Below, in pieces: positions 51,805 to 64,000 of a DNA stretch of 64,000 bases. Source of the DNA: Lingula anatina (taxonomy: Eukaryota; Brachiopoda; Lingulata; Lingulida; Lingulidae). The number at the start of each line of letters is the position of its first letter. Within the stretch, counting starts at the first letter, position 1. The position numbers and the translations under genes are program-made. The stretch lies in contig NW_019776180.1 of the NCBI RefSeq assembly GCF_001039355.2, positions 16,479 through 80,478 on the forward strand. The letters are read 5' to 3'. The notes below the pieces were generated by a model that searched no databases, was not told where the DNA came from, and saw only the letters and a list, made by a program, of their open reading frames with translations.

Positions 51805-53691
51805 ATGGCCAAAATTAATACTCTTGTGGTTTGTCTCTGTTTGATATTTTTTGTGACCATTCTTAATGTTCTCTATGAGGGTGTTCATGTGCTAGTAGTG
51901 TCCAATACCAAGTCCAGGATCTCTCTTGTGAACCCACGTGGAAATACACCAGGACCTGGTCTGCACGAACCTACTTCTACCTTGAAGCGAGGATTATCAC
52001 AAAATGAGGCCTTAGAGGCCATAGGGTCTGAACTCACAAAAAACTTTGATGAAACTAGTAACTATGATTATATTGTGGAAAACAGGAGGAGAGGAAAGTC
52101 TGAAGGTGATAGTTCGAAAGATAATGGATATTTGGATAAGAAAACCCACTACTACCACAATGAAGAAATGGAAAGTGGAGATAAAAAATGGAAGCCCCTG
52201 ACAGAAAATGAAAAAATTAATAGTTTGGGATATAGCAAAAGGTCTTACGAAAGTGAAAAATATGACCTTTCACATTCTGATAAAAAATTAAGGAAAGAAA
52301 CAACTGAAAACAGAAGTCAATTTGGTGGCAGGAGGTCTTCCATTATTGCACAACTGAAAAAAGATAAGCCTGAACAATTAGATAATAACATCTCTGAGGG
52401 AGCTGCCAATTCCAACATTATTACCCTTCACAAGGAACAGAAGCAAGCTATAGATATGTCTAACAGGGAACTGAGAATTGAAAAAGCTAAGGAAGATGGA
52501 TCAGCGGGTATTAAGATGTTACAAAGCCAAATAAATCAGAATTTGAATAAAACTGTTCATGCGGGAGATGTTCATACCAAAAAAGGAGAAGTGCTGCAGA
52601 CAAACGAAGTCTGTCCCCCAAAGCAGTTTAGAAAACCTCCAAAGACAGACTGGTTCAAAACCTATCCAATGATAATCAATGGCTCAGACATCTGTAAGAT
52701 GAATCGGTCTGGCTTAAGAACTGGCACCTCAAAGCAAATCTATCTTTTAGCCTGCATAACTACCAGGCAAGATGAATTTGGATTGCGTAAGATCTTCAGA
52801 AAAACTTGGGGTCAATACAGAGAAATTGGTGGGCATCAAATTAGAACTTTTTTCATGTTGGCAAGCTACCCAGAGAGCATGGCAAAACAAAGGGAGGAAT
52901 TACAATATGAAATTAACAGAGAGAATATGATCCACAAAGACATAGTCCAGTTTGACTTTGTAGACTCCTATCGCAACCTCACACTGAAAACATTGCTAGC
53001 ATTAAAGTGGGCTCAAGAAATGTGCCCCGACTATGTATTTTTCATGAAAAGTGAGGTGGAGATGATAATAAGATATGACCAAATTATAAAAATACTTGAA
53101 GACATCCAGCATTCGGGCAGCGGTGAAAAACTATACATGGGAAATCTTGTAAGCAGTCAGGAGCCTCTGCGTCTGAAATGGCACAAATGGTACGTCGGCT
53201 GCGATGAATATCCAGATAAAAAGTACCCAGAATACATACAGGGCCCGCTGTACATCTTAGCCAACAAAGCTGCCTCCGCCATTTACAAAACGGCCATAAC
53301 ACAACCATACTTATCAATGGAAGATGCATTCATAGGAATAGCCGCTAAAAAAGCTGGAATCTTCCCCGTTCACAACCCTGGATTTATGGCCTCGAGGTTG
53401 AATTATTCCTACTGTAACTTCACTCAATATTCAAGTCTCCACAATATCTTCACCTCAACCAGGCTTCAGTTTTGGAAAGACTTGCATAGTAATATTACTT
53501 GCCCACAAACTCCTGTCAAATCTGTCTTCCCTGATAACAAAGGTTCTGCATCAGAGGAAAAGGACACAAAACGGAATAGAAAAAATGGGAGTCATCTGGT
53601 AAATGCCTCTTCTGGACTCAAAGTATTGAAAGATAGTGCACTACCATCAGCAGTAAAAATTACAAGTGCTTTGCAAAATAATGAAAAATAA
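51805..53691 (+). CDS. GT31 beta-1,3-galactosyltransferase-like protein, atypical metal motif
   Basis: A single-exon 628-residue type II Golgi protein. A short N-terminus is followed by a membrane segment (about residues 5-28, TLVVCLCLIFFVTILNVLY), a long lysine/glutamate-rich stem (about 30-280) and a GT31 catalytic domain (about 310-560). Family landmarks are IYLLACITTRQ, GLRKIFRKTWGQY, DFVDSYRNLTLKTLLALKWA, YIQGPLYILANKAA and MEDAFIG (E506, D507). Where this family normally has K-T-D-D-D, this protein has K415-S-E-V-E419, so the metal/UDP-sugar binding triad is altered. It has several N-glycosylation sites (NGS, NRS, NLT, NYS, NFT, NIT). The start ATG at 51805 is directly before the membrane segment; the open frame also extends ten codons upstream without an ATG. 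Family enzymes add Gal or GlcNAc in beta-1,3 linkage from UDP-sugars; activity here is uncertain. Intronless genes are usual in this family. Confidence 0.85.
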   Translation: MAKINTLVVCLCLIFFVTILNVLYEGVHVLVVSNTKSRISLVNPRGNTPGPGLHEPTSTLKRGLSQNEALEAIGSELTKNFDETSNYDYIVENRRRGKSEGDSSKDNGYLDKKTHYYHNEEMESGDKKWKPLTENEKINSLGYSKRSYESEKYDLSHSDKKLRKETTENRSQFGGRRSSIIAQLKKDKPEQLDNNISEGAANSNIITLHKEQKQAIDMSNRELRIEKAKEDGSAGIKMLQSQINQNLNKTVHAGDVHTKKGEVLQTNEVCPPKQFRKPPKTDWFKTYPMIINGSDICKMNRSGLRTGTSKQIYLLACITTRQDEFGLRKIFRKTWGQYREIGGHQIRTFFMLASYPESMAKQREELQYEINRENMIHKDIVQFDFVDSYRNLTLKTLLALKWAQEMCPDYVFFMKSEVEMIIRYDQIIKILEDIQHSGSGEKLYMGNLVSSQEPLRLKWHKWYVGCDEYPDKKYPEYIQGPLYILANKAASAIYKTAITQPYLSMEDAFIGIAAKKAGIFPVHNPGFMASRLNYSYCNFTQYSSLHNIFTSTRLQFWKDLHSNITCPQTPVKSVFPDNKGSASEEKDTKRNRKNGSHLVNASSGLKVLKDSALPSAVKITSALQNNEK

Positions 53692-53840
53692 TAATGATAA
53701 CCAGATTACATATCATTTTTTAAAGAGACTACTATCAGATTTACCATCATCCTGCACAAGCAGTAGTGATAACAATATCAACACACTTCCAAACAAAATT
53801 TGAGATAGGTCTTTTTCTTTTTGTAAATCAATCAATGTTA

Positions 53841-53846
53841 TTTATT
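53841..53846 (-). terminator. Poly(A) signal of CEP162
   Basis: TTTATT on the plus strand, AATAAA on the minus strand, about 760 nt beyond the CEP162 stop codon at 54609-54611. Other A/T-rich signals lie in between, so this is only the best candidate. Confidence 0.35.
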
Positions 53847-53884
53847 GGCGTAATTCCTTATTTACATAAATAAGTTAAATCGCT

Positions 53885-53890
53885 AATAAA
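53885..53890 (+). terminator. Poly(A) signal of the GT31 gene
   Basis: AATAAA 194 nt after the stop codon at 53691. The convergent CEP162 gene has its own AATAAA (minus strand) at 53841-53846, so the two 3' ends probably overlap by several tens of bases. Confidence 0.45.
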
Positions 53891-54608
53891 TATAAATACA
53901 TTTATATACACACTTTGTACATATATACAGATTTACAGACTTAAATTTAGAAGTCAAACTAGTACAAAATATAGTAATGTTTCAATTTATGCAGATATTT
54001 TGGTCATGAATGTTCACATAAACCTACCATTAAACCTCAACACAGGATATTGTCAAGTTCATGTTGTCAATGATAACTCTTTTTACAATAATATGATGAA
54101 CCAAGTTACCTCTCTTTCAAATGATCTCCATTTAATTTCATTTATGCCACTCAAGTTTTCTTTTCTTAATAACATTTTACGGTATTTGAAGCAATTATGT
54201 AAGATTCTTAAAAGGCACTCAAATCATTAAATGCATAATATTCAGTGCCTGTCAAATACTATAAAAATCATACAAGTACTACTATAAACATTTCCTTTTT
54301 TTGTTCTACCAAATTAAATTAGTTTTATCACTTATTTCAAATGAAACCACAACTTTCTACATTTGTTGAGGTAATGATCAAGACAATTGCTCTAATGATA
54401 AAAGATAAAAGTAATTATCAAATGGTTTTCTGTTTGCATTTTACTTTGATGTTTCAAATTGATTACCAACATTATACATTTAAGGGCCTATAAAATAGAT
54501 GGGAAAACTGTAAACCTTGCTCATATGAAGATATTTAGCACATGGCCATGCTGGTGATTTAACATGGAACTTTTTATCGGCACACTCAAAATTATAAAAG
54601 GACAATTA

Positions 54609-57600
54609 TCAAGACGTCCTGAAACTCCTAATTTCACCCATAGGCATAGAAACACCCTGTCTCTGTAACTCTCGCAGCACTTCTAATATGGAGTCCAGCT
54701 CTATCCTAAATCTTTCTGTCTCTTGATTTTTCACCTCCACCATGCGTCTCCATTTGTCTACTTCTCTATTCAGTTCCACCCCGGCATTCAGCTTAGTGTT
54801 TCGGATGATCTGTTGTAGTTCTTGCTCTCTTTGCCTGTGCCTGTTTTCCATTTGTGTAATTTTCTCATGCAGTGCCTCAAAGTGTTTCATTTCCTGCAAA
54901 TTAAAATATTCACCTTTCAATATCTATCTTGAATAAATTGCATTTTAGCACCAGTAACAAAGAGATAATGAACTCAATTTTTTTTAAATAAATGAAAAAT
55001 AAGAGAGTATGATTATAAACCAATGATAATTATTCAGATGTACAAGGACCTAAAATGTGCATTCTTTTTCAATAGCAGTTTATTCACAATATTTGTACAA
55101 GACAGTTAACTTCACTTACTGGTGAGTGATGTTTCTTGGCCTCCCTGAGGTCATCCTGTAACTGTTTCACCTGGGATTCCAATGCAGTTTCTCTAATTCT
55201 AGCTGCAGACAACTGTTCTCTATCTATGTCAGCCTGGGCCAGTTGTTCTTTCAGGTGCTTTAACATTACCTGTTAAAAAATCATGCTCTATATTTTGTTC
55301 TAGTCACACTGCATTTTTCACTGACTTATATAATCACCCGCAAACCTGTCTTTTCAAATACCTGAATTTCATTTCTAAAACCAAATACATTATTCTCTAC
55401 CAAAAACTACATTGCCCAATATTCAAGTAGAAAATTTTCATGAATCCACAACATAAATCTGTTTGACCACTTGCTTACCAAAAACCATGTCCAAAGTGAG
55501 TGAATCAGGGCATCTGGAAAACTGAAATTATTTATCTGCATAAAATAGTCCCATCTATCATAGATAACAATCTAGTGACAGGCAGAGATATTCTGTAAGT
55601 TTCTTACCTGCTGTGAGTCCACTTTACTTTGCAGTTCTACAAGTTTGGAGGTGGAGTGCTTCATGGCATGGTCAGTCAGGATCCTCTGGAGCTCATCTTG
55701 GTGGGCTTTTCTAAGTGCTGCCATCTATTCATGCAGAAAAAAATTTTTTTTTTTGATTGAAAAATCTGACAGCTTACTGTGCAATATTTCATGTCAGAAA
55801 GTATCAATTCTCATACTAATACCATTACAGCTAATTGTTTAAAATAAGTAGTCACAAGTACAGAAAACACAATGTAAAAAACAAAAAAATATAGCCTACT
55901 TGTTCTGCCATATCTTCCCTTGCCCTTCTACTAGATGCCTCTGCCTCAGCAACTGCTTTCTGCATGTTAATTCTCTGATGGTCACACTCTAGCTGTAACT
56001 GGTCAACCTACAGAATAACAAAATTTTAATGATTTAATTAAAATGACTGTACATTTATCCATATTTATATGTTCTATTCAACATGTTGCTCAATTCTTAG
56101 ATTCGTTTTTTAAAATTCTTGATGCTTTGCCAAAAAAAAAAATAATAATAATAAATTAATTAAGAAGGTTCTGCAGATGTCTGATGGATAAAGACCATAC
56201 ACACAATAATCAAAATGTTAACTTTTGTTACAGTAGCCTTTTTCAGTGGCAATTATATTCAACTCCTGTCCCTACTAATGTATAAGTGAATGTTCATCTC
56301 TCTAATCTTTTAGTCAAAAACATCATATTTGGATGTAAAAAAAAAAAAAAAAAAAAATCAACACAACTATACCTGTGCTTTCAACTCTTCATTTTCTCTT
56401 TGGACATCTGATATATGAGATCCAGAAAAAGTCTTGGGTTCATATTCTTTCCCATTCACATAAGGTTCCTGAAAGACTGGCAAAACCTGTGGTTTCTCTT
56501 GCTGCTCTGCAGGATCACGTGGTGATGTCTTCTTGCCAGCCTTTCCTCTTCCTTTTCCTTTGACAACTGTTTTTCCTATAAAAGAATTTAAATGTTCACC
56601 ACTGAAAAAAATTTAATATATTTTCCCAGCATTCACATTTCTCCTGTGCTTGATGTGTATATAATAAGCAGAAAGTAGTGTTACTCTACTTAAGATTTAT
56701 CAATAATCAAAGCATAAAAGTGTTATATTCATTCATATGCTTTATAAGACTTTACAAGCCTTTAACCTATAAACATTTAACACTCAAAACAAGACAGTTC
56801 TACATATAAACTGTATAATGGTCCATCCTGTTTTAATAACAGTAATGAATTGTACCTTTTTCTCCTGGCCTGACTGCTTGCCTCAAAGCATCCATCTCAA
56901 CATGTTTCTTCTCAATTTCTAGTTGATTTACCATCTTTCTCAGTACTTCTACTTCTTTATCTTTGTTGACCAGTTCAAGACTCAATGCTTTCACTCTGAG
57001 TTCCAGCTCACTCTCAGCTTCTACAGCTGCCTTGGCCTCTGCTTTGGCTGCAGCTGGAGATTATGAACATTGATAAAACCATATTAATTCATATACTTGA
57101 ATATGTAAAAATGAAATAAATTAGAGTCATGCTTAAAATTCCCCATGACCACTTTACACAGAGAGATTAAAGGAATGGTCAAACACCTTTGAAAATCTTG
57201 TATTTTGTGAATTACAAAATATAACTTGCTGTAAAAATGAAAACAGATATATATTATTGAGTTAATCATATTTGCCTCAGTCTTGCATCATCAATAAAAA
57301 AACATTTGTGAAATTACCTTACACATATAAAAAAAATCTATACAAAACACACAGTTACATATATTTTAAGAAACTAATATCGCAGAACAAGTAGGCTATA
57401 TTTTTTTAACTAACCTACAACAGCCATTTTTTTAATAGCTTATATACAAATATACAACAAACCCTTTTCTTTGTTTTTCAAGGTCGTTAACTCTTTCTTC
57501 AACCTTTCAATCTCAGCCTCCAGTTCTGCCACAGTTTTCTTATGTCTGTCCTTCACAGCATCAAGCTCTTTGTGGAGGGCAACAGTGCTTGTGTGTGGGT

Positions 57601-57955
57601 GTGCTCTCAACTCTGACGCATCTGCTGCTTTGTACTTGTACAGTTGATCTTCAAGGTCATGTATACGCTCCTCGTACTGAAACTAAAATAATAATTTGTC
57701 TTCGTAAATATTTCATAAAAATAGCTGTCTGCCAGCCATGTAATGTGCTCTATCCATAACAAATGCATTTGTCTGATATCAAAGTTATTGGAAATTGCTT
57801 TTTTCAGGCATTTTCCAGAGATCATTCATTAAATATGATACTTTTTAAACATGAGGGTGTGTAAAGGAGACAGGTGAAGATCAATTCATAACCTACCATC
57901 CTGATTGTTAGGGTTTTATAATTTACATTTTATATTAGTCTTTGTCTTATTTCTT

Positions 57956-58022
<67 letters not shown>

Positions 58023-61000
58023 CACCAAATTAATAAACAATAATTGACAGATTTCTTACCTTAATAGCATTGTACTTCTGCTCCATCACTCTCAGGCCTT
58101 TCTTAGCCTCTTCGTCCTTCTTGTCTAACTCTGCCTCCAGTTTCTTCACTTGTTTCTCCAGGAATTGCACACTAGGTCCCTTGGTTGGTGACTTTGGATC
58201 TTGTACCTGAGATGCAGCCCATATCAGGGAAGGCAAGGAGTTTGGGTGGCGTTTTCTCATTATTGCTTCCATTTCTTTAACCTAAGGAAATCAAATGTAA
58301 AAGAATTTTGTTGACTTAGAGGCATGATTACTATTTTTCACAACAAAACCTTGAAGACACTAACTCTAAATTTGTATTAAGCTTGAAGTGGGTTGTGCAA
58401 TCCTTACCTGTCTCTCTAAATCTTGTATTCTCTTTGCTTCTGTGGATCTTTCTTTTGCTCTTGCCTTCTGTTCTAGTTGCCTGGTTCCACTCTAAGAAGT
58501 AAATATGATACATATCTTTCTCAAATGACAAATATGAAATCTGCTCAAAGTGTCAAAGTTTTTTTGTCCTACGGTAAAACAATATGTATTGTCAACTGAA
58601 AGTTTTAAACCATTACAACCCATAAATGTAGTATTAAGTGAACTATTTCATATGAATATAATAATATTATAATATAATATAATATCAATATAATAAATAT
58701 TAAAAATGTACATTTATACTTATTAAAATTTTCAACATTTAGAAACTTTTAAAAACATTTAATCACCACAATTTAACAAACCTCAGACTCCAGATCCTCA
58801 ATCTTCTTCTTGAGTTTTCTTATCTCATCATTTTTCTCCTTCAAGGCATCAGAGTCTCTGTCTAACATCTCCTGGTTCTCAGCATACCACTTCAGTTTCC
58901 TGTTCAGCCTCTCGATCTCCTTGGCATGCTCCTGCTGCACTGACTGAAGGACATAATATAAAACAGGCATATTATATAAGGGCCCATTTAGATTCAGACA
59001 TCTTACGAGCTTGATCTGTCCATTTCTGCAGGGGATTTTGTCATTCAGTGGGATCAGTTTACTTGTCTGACACACCTCCTCAAGCAGCTAGGGGGTAATT
59101 AACTTCTATATGCACTTCACTTAATTACCCCCTAGCAAGAATCCCCTGCAGAAATGGACCAACCCAGCTGGTAAGATGTCTGAATCTGAATGCTCTCTAA
59201 GACTTATGTATAAGGAAATCTTAAAAAGTAGGGTAACATATATCTTATCAGACAACTCTGTGCAGTTTTATCCATATTAGACAAACATTCTAATATTTGG
59301 TAATATAAAATCTGCTTAATTTTTGAAATAAATAAACCTAATATTTGCCAATATGTAACTTATCCAGTGACCATGCATTTAAAAAAGTGTTCATGAGTAT
59401 GGAAAATGTTTCTCATTATCCCACCCACACCAGATGTGCAATGAAAGGCCAAAACACGATCTCCTATAATAAACAACATATACAAACCATGATTTCCTGA
59501 GATTTCATTTCCTTGGCATATTTGATCTTGTCCTCATATCTTTCTCTGTCTCTGACTATAACTTCTATATGGTTTTCAAGTTCAGTCCTGGCTTGTTCTG
59601 CTGTTTTCAGTTGCTGTTCCAGCTTTAAAATCTTGTCCTGTAATATCATGTGATCAGAATAATTCTATGAGCACGTAACAAAGAAAATGAACATTATAAA
59701 AGAAAAATAAGTGAAACAATATTCTTACTACAAACATTTTCTTACAACAACATACTTTTCTACAATTAAAGAATTTTTTATTAAGTGGTCACATTACAAT
59801 GTCAAAACCACAAGGCTAGTGATGAAAGTTTTCTATATGGTGTTTTTAAGGTATAATTACCTAACTGTTAGTCTCCAGTATTAAGATTTAAAATCTTTGT
59901 AAGTACTGGTCAAATTGACAAAAATTCTGCTGCACTGATAAAGAAGTCAATTTAGTGTAATCTTCCTCCTCAATTTCCATTCAGCTAAGGAGTTGGAACA
60001 AAAGCCACTTTGCTGTAAAATCAATTCACAATAGAAATGCCCCCCTCACCCCCATACCTGTGCCTGCCTGAGCTCTGCATTTAACTGTGCAATCCTGCCA
60101 GCTCCCAGTATAGCTGTGCCTGGACTGCCTGCTACTATCTGCTGCTGAGCCAGAGAGCTGGTGATGATGCCTTTATTCTTCAATTCTACCTCGCGTCTTT
60201 CTAACTGTGTTCTAAAAAATGGGACAGAAACACAAAATAACAATTAACATATAGCATATGTAGAAAGCAATCTGCCACATAGCAAAAAATAAAAAATAAA
60301 AATAAAATAATAATAATAAAATAACAATATCCATTTGCTGGAAACAGTAAACAAAAACCACACCTCTGCATACCTTAAAGACACAATCTCTGCTGTGAGT
60401 CTCTGGTTCTCTTTGAACATTTTCTCTTCTGTGGCTTTATTCGTGATCTGCATAGCTTTCATTTCTTTGTAAAGTCTCTCATTCTCCTGCTGATAGCCCA
60501 GCATCAGCTTTTCCTGCTCTCTAATTTCTCTCTCCATCCATTGCACTTGTTCTTTGCTAACATTTTCCAGGCTGTCTCCCTCCAGGATCTTCTTTTTGTC
60601 CCTTTCTTCTGGTCCAGCTTCTGATACCTAATAAAAGAAATAATTTAAAATCATACCAAAGATCCATTCAACAGAAATTCATTAACTTTAATCTATCAAC
60701 ATCCACCAACATTTAATCATTATAATCAGAACAATACATTTAGATATATATGGATATTTCATTTTTAAACATATACTTAGTTGATGAGGTAAGTCTTACC
60801 TTTGCCATAAGAACAAAATTGTCTTGTTTCAGTTTAAACAATTCTTGCTCATAATTCAATTTGTATTCTTCAAGCTTCCTTTCATAGTCTCTTTCTAATG
60901 CTCCTGCATCAGCTGAAGGTAAAAAAAATAACATTATAACCAATTAATTTATTTTGCAGTAATTAAAAAATGTATAAATAAGCAAAATCCATAAAACAAG

Positions 61001-63793
61001 CACCATTCGTGAGTTAACCATTTTGTTATATACAAGCCTACAAATAGCTGAACCCAAATGCCAGTAGATTTTGGTATGTTGGGGAAAGTTGCTTCCAACC
61101 AGATGTGGAGATTCAGAGGGAAATTACAAATATTCAGCCCTTTATGGTTCAAGTCATCTACAATCTTGTTTAAAGTTTGTCAATCACATAGACCCATAGG
61201 TATAATTAGTTACAACCTGCATATATCAAACTAACACTCAGGTATCTTACCCCTCATCTTTACATTCATCTTTCTCTCTTCCTTCCACTGCTCCTGCCAG
61301 TCTTTAACTTCCTGTTGCAAGGCCTTTTCCCTGCCAATTTGTGAAATCCTCTCTTCTCTTTGCTGTGGTGACATAATTGGTTCTTCCTCAAGCCAAGGTG
61401 CCTGCAAAAAGTAAAGTTTTGATATCATTAACTTACAGAAAATCTGGTGTTAATATTCCCTAATAACATAGCAAAATTATGAATGGTAAATTGCAACGAA
61501 GAAAAGTGACATAAAAAGTTTTAAATGCAAATAGCCTAATAAGAAAAGTGTCTCAATTAAAGGCTCTGTAATATGTAGTCATAAATAGAAGTTTGATCAT
61601 ATAATCTGTATCTTCACTCACATCTGTTTTCTCCCTGTGTCTTCCAGGCTTGTCTCCAAATTGCTCCTTTATGTACTGTGCAAAGGACTCCACTGATGCC
61701 AGTAAATGGGTATCTGCCACTTTACTCTTTCCTGTCTCTTTCACTGTTATTGTCTCTGTGCCTAAAATAAGTTTATATTAAATCTCAATTCTATATTGTT
61801 CTATACATTTCAATAACACTTTTATATGTCACTTACAAGATGTAATATCGACGTAATAAACATTCTGAAATTCATCATATTTTCCAACAAATAGCTTGGG
61901 GCCAGTCTAGCAAGTTATACTCTTCCAAAAATGTTTGGTATGGGCACATGTCAAGATTGTTCGAGAATCTTTTTCGGCCTAAAAGAGATAATAATCTGCA
62001 ATCTTTCTGCTATTGCAGATTTACATCAATTTTTTACAAATTTCTTTAACTGACCTTTTATTTTTTGTTTCATGGTGTCCTTTGGTGACCATGCAGTTTT
62101 CCTGGAGGATGTTCCTTTAGGCTTTGTTGGGGTTCTAAGCCCATAGCCTGAACTAGGGATATCAGCATATTTGGTCTTAGGTTTAGATCTTTTAGCTAAA
62201 ATAAATCAATGAAAATAATTCATGAAATAATATGGTCACCTTGTTTTCTTTTCAATTTTCTGACCAAATCACTTAGAATTCTATGGTGAAATACACCAAT
62301 AAAAATATTTTTGGGTCCGTTTTATATCCAAAATCTAATAATAGAACAAAGTTTATCAGTATAAAATACCTGGTCTGGGTGGTTTAGGTGAAGAATGCTC
62401 AATTATAGGTGCCAATTGATTCTGTGTCGTATAGTCCTGCTCATCCTAAAGAAAAAAAAATTGAAATAGGAATTCATAAATTTTACCAATAATTATAATG
62501 TACCAAATTCAAAACTACCATATTTTGGAGGAAAAAGTTTACATCTGGCCTATTTAGTCATTCTTTGCGAATATATATCAATCAACTAAATGATCTTACG
62601 ATTTGTTTTAATTGCTATCCTTTACAGACTACATACCAAGTCCTTGAACAGGTCAGATATTGAGACTTCTTTGTGTACAGGGGATAGTGCAGGTCTGTCA
62701 TCTGACTTCTCATCTCTACCACCTGCATAGAAATAATGGTTTAAGTTAAATCTTAAGCATAATACCCTAAATATCAGAGGGCTCAAGAATTAACACCTGG
62801 TCTAATCGGTCTGTTCAATCCTGAATCAATGCCATCTCCTAGAGGAGCACTAATATAATCATCAACATAAGCATGCTGATTTCATTCCTCAAATAAAATG
62901 ACCCAAATTCTCATATTTGGAAAAGTAAAATTGTTTCCCTTGTAGAAAGACATAAGGTATAAGACAGTAAAGATTGTTATAAGAAAACTTTAGTAATGTA
63001 AATAAAACATATTTGAATGTTGCTTAAAATGAAACATAGACATTGATTATCTATTTTGCATACCATTATCATATGATATATCCACTGGTGGTGGACTCTG
63101 CCTTGCTTTGGCTCTTCTCTCAATTTCTTCAGCCTCCCTTAGAAGATCTTCAACAGTGCGAGAAGGCTTGTCTGGAATTTAATTTACCTCATATGACTTG
63201 GATTCGCTGGGGTATGGATGTTACTTTACATTTAGTCATGGATACAGAAATTTCACATGTGCTGATGATATCATAACAGTTAAAGATCTGCCATAAGAGG
63301 ATAATATGTAAAAACTCTCTACAATTGGCAAAGGTGGCCAACCACTGAACTGTCTGTCTGTTCAAATTTATTTTTCTTATCCCCACCTCATACCCATCAA
63401 ACTTTAAATTTGTATAATCAAATGGAAAGAGTGAAGAATAGTTTTATTATGAGAAGTCATTGCCATGAATGAAATGTAGGATGGTAGGATGTTATAAGCA
63501 GTGTGTGTGCACACACACGTGTACATTCGTGCATGCATGTGAGCACGTGTTTTCCTTATCGGTAATATAAAACTGACAGTGATTACCAGTATCTCCTCCA
63601 GCCACAGGCTTTAGACCAAAGCCCCTAGTTCCCTCTGTCTGTTCTGTGACATGGCTGACATCACTCTTGTCATGCACCCCAGTGTCTTTTAATACAGAGT
63701 CAGCATCTCCTGTACCTAGCATTGTAGACATGCCGGCCTCTCTCAGGGCACTCTGTAATGCTGCTATCTCTTGACTAGTGTCAGTGAATAATC
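54609..63793 (-). CDS. CEP162: Centrosomal protein of 162 kDa (CEP162), 5' end outside window
   Basis: CEP162 is a microtubule-binding coiled-coil protein at the distal end of centrioles that promotes transition-zone assembly with CEP290. I read 21 exons (minus strand, 5' to 3'): 63793-63587, 63171-63064, 62722-62637, 62445-62370, 62195-62055, 61761-61622, 61401-61251, 60912-60800, 60627-60374, 60211-60058, 59637-59488, 58943-58782, 58491-58408, 58281-58060, 57682-57463, 57053-56856, 56575-56373, 56007-55900, 55724-55608, 55269-55120 and 54893-54609. All have GT-AG borders, and they give about 1,109 residues. Human CEP162 is about 1,400, so about 300 N-terminal residues lie right of the window. 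Landmarks are KPSRTVEDLLREAEEI, the long heptad-rich half, RKRHPNSLPSLIWAASQ, and the ending MENRHRQREQELQQII...ELDSILEVLRELQRQGVSMP, which is the conserved C-terminus. A MITE lies in the intron next to exon 58782-58943 and a (GT)n(GA)n tract lies before exon 58060-58281. Confidence 0.93.
57956..58018. repeat. (GT)n(GA)n compound microsatellite
   Basis: About eight GT followed by 24 GA repeats in a CEP162 intron, starting about 40 nt from the donor of exon 58060-58281. Confidence 0.95.
58984..59195. mobile_element. MITE in a CEP162 intron
   Basis: The left end 'agattcagacatcttac' and the inner 'gtccatttctgcagggga' are matched in inverted order by 'tcccctgcagaaatggac' and 'gtaagatgtctgaatct' at the right. 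The centre also has 'agggggtaattaac'/'ttaattaccccct'. Total about 210 bp, non-coding. The central motif resembles that of family A, but the ends differ. It lies about 40 nt upstream of the acceptor of exon 58782-58943. Confidence 0.75.
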
Positions 63794-64000
63794 CTGGGAG
63801 AAATGAAATTTTTGCAAATATTTGTAAGACAAAAATACATAAATTAAAACAAAAATTAAATGAGAAGTCAGAATAAATTGACACATTTGACATTAGTGGT
63901 TTTATATTTAATGATTAAAACTGACATGCTAATTAATGAATTAAAATCACTGTTGCCATATAGAAATGCTTCGTTATGATAAACACATACAATAAATACA

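Noticed and set aside
1-64000. tRNA, rRNA genes, CRISPR arrays, bacterial-type operons
   Set aside because: No cloverleaf, rRNA core or spaced repeat array was seen, and the gene structure is clearly eukaryotic.

Overview
The window is AT-rich, intron-rich animal nuclear DNA. Genes are split into many short GT-AG exons. Introns carry long microsatellites, fold-back and MITE-like elements and fragments of Tc1/mariner and LINE elements. Three gene products are recognisable by family: a REV3L-type DNA polymerase zeta, CEP126 and CEP162. Together with the repeat style, they suggest a lophotrochozoan invertebrate, most likely a mollusc. That placement is inference; nothing here fixes the species.

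Layout. (1) 1-12,912, minus strand: the 5' half of REV3L, 14 exons and about 1,090 codons. The polymerase domain lies beyond position 1. (2) 11,527-18,960: a 3.5-3.9 kb near-identical tandem duplication that carries the REV3L start exon twice (12,774-12,954 and 16,669-16,849). (3) 18,960-25,100: intergenic DNA with MITEs, an unresolved 266-base gap flanked by a 115-bp inverted repeat, and a less AT-rich possible promoter region near 24.4-24.9 kb. (4) 25,115-27,656, plus strand: a seven-exon gene for a 259-residue Pro/Tyr/Trp-rich protein that I do not recognise. (5) 28.1-33.8 kb: repeat-dominated, including about 2 kb of degenerate short tandem repeat. (6) 35,490-49,024, plus strand: CEP126 homologue, about 1,348 residues. 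(7) 51,805-53,691, plus strand: an intronless GT31 (beta-1,3-galactosyltransferase-like) gene whose usual DDD metal motif reads EVE. (8) 54,609-63,793, minus strand: CEP162 homologue, 21 exons and about 1,109 codons, with the 5' end beyond position 64,000.

Functionally, CEP126 and CEP162 are both centrosome/cilium proteins. The small 259-residue protein has a composition like that of axonemal inner proteins, so much of the right two thirds may be ciliary. REV3L is the translesion DNA synthesis polymerase and has no evident link to its neighbours.

The observations most worth a second look are: the duplicated REV3L start exon, which may be biology or an uncollapsed haplotype; the short upstream ORF before the REV3L start; the paired PP1-docking-like motifs GILK and KSVRF in CEP126; the EVE motif in the GT31 enzyme; and the inverted repeat around the assembly gap.
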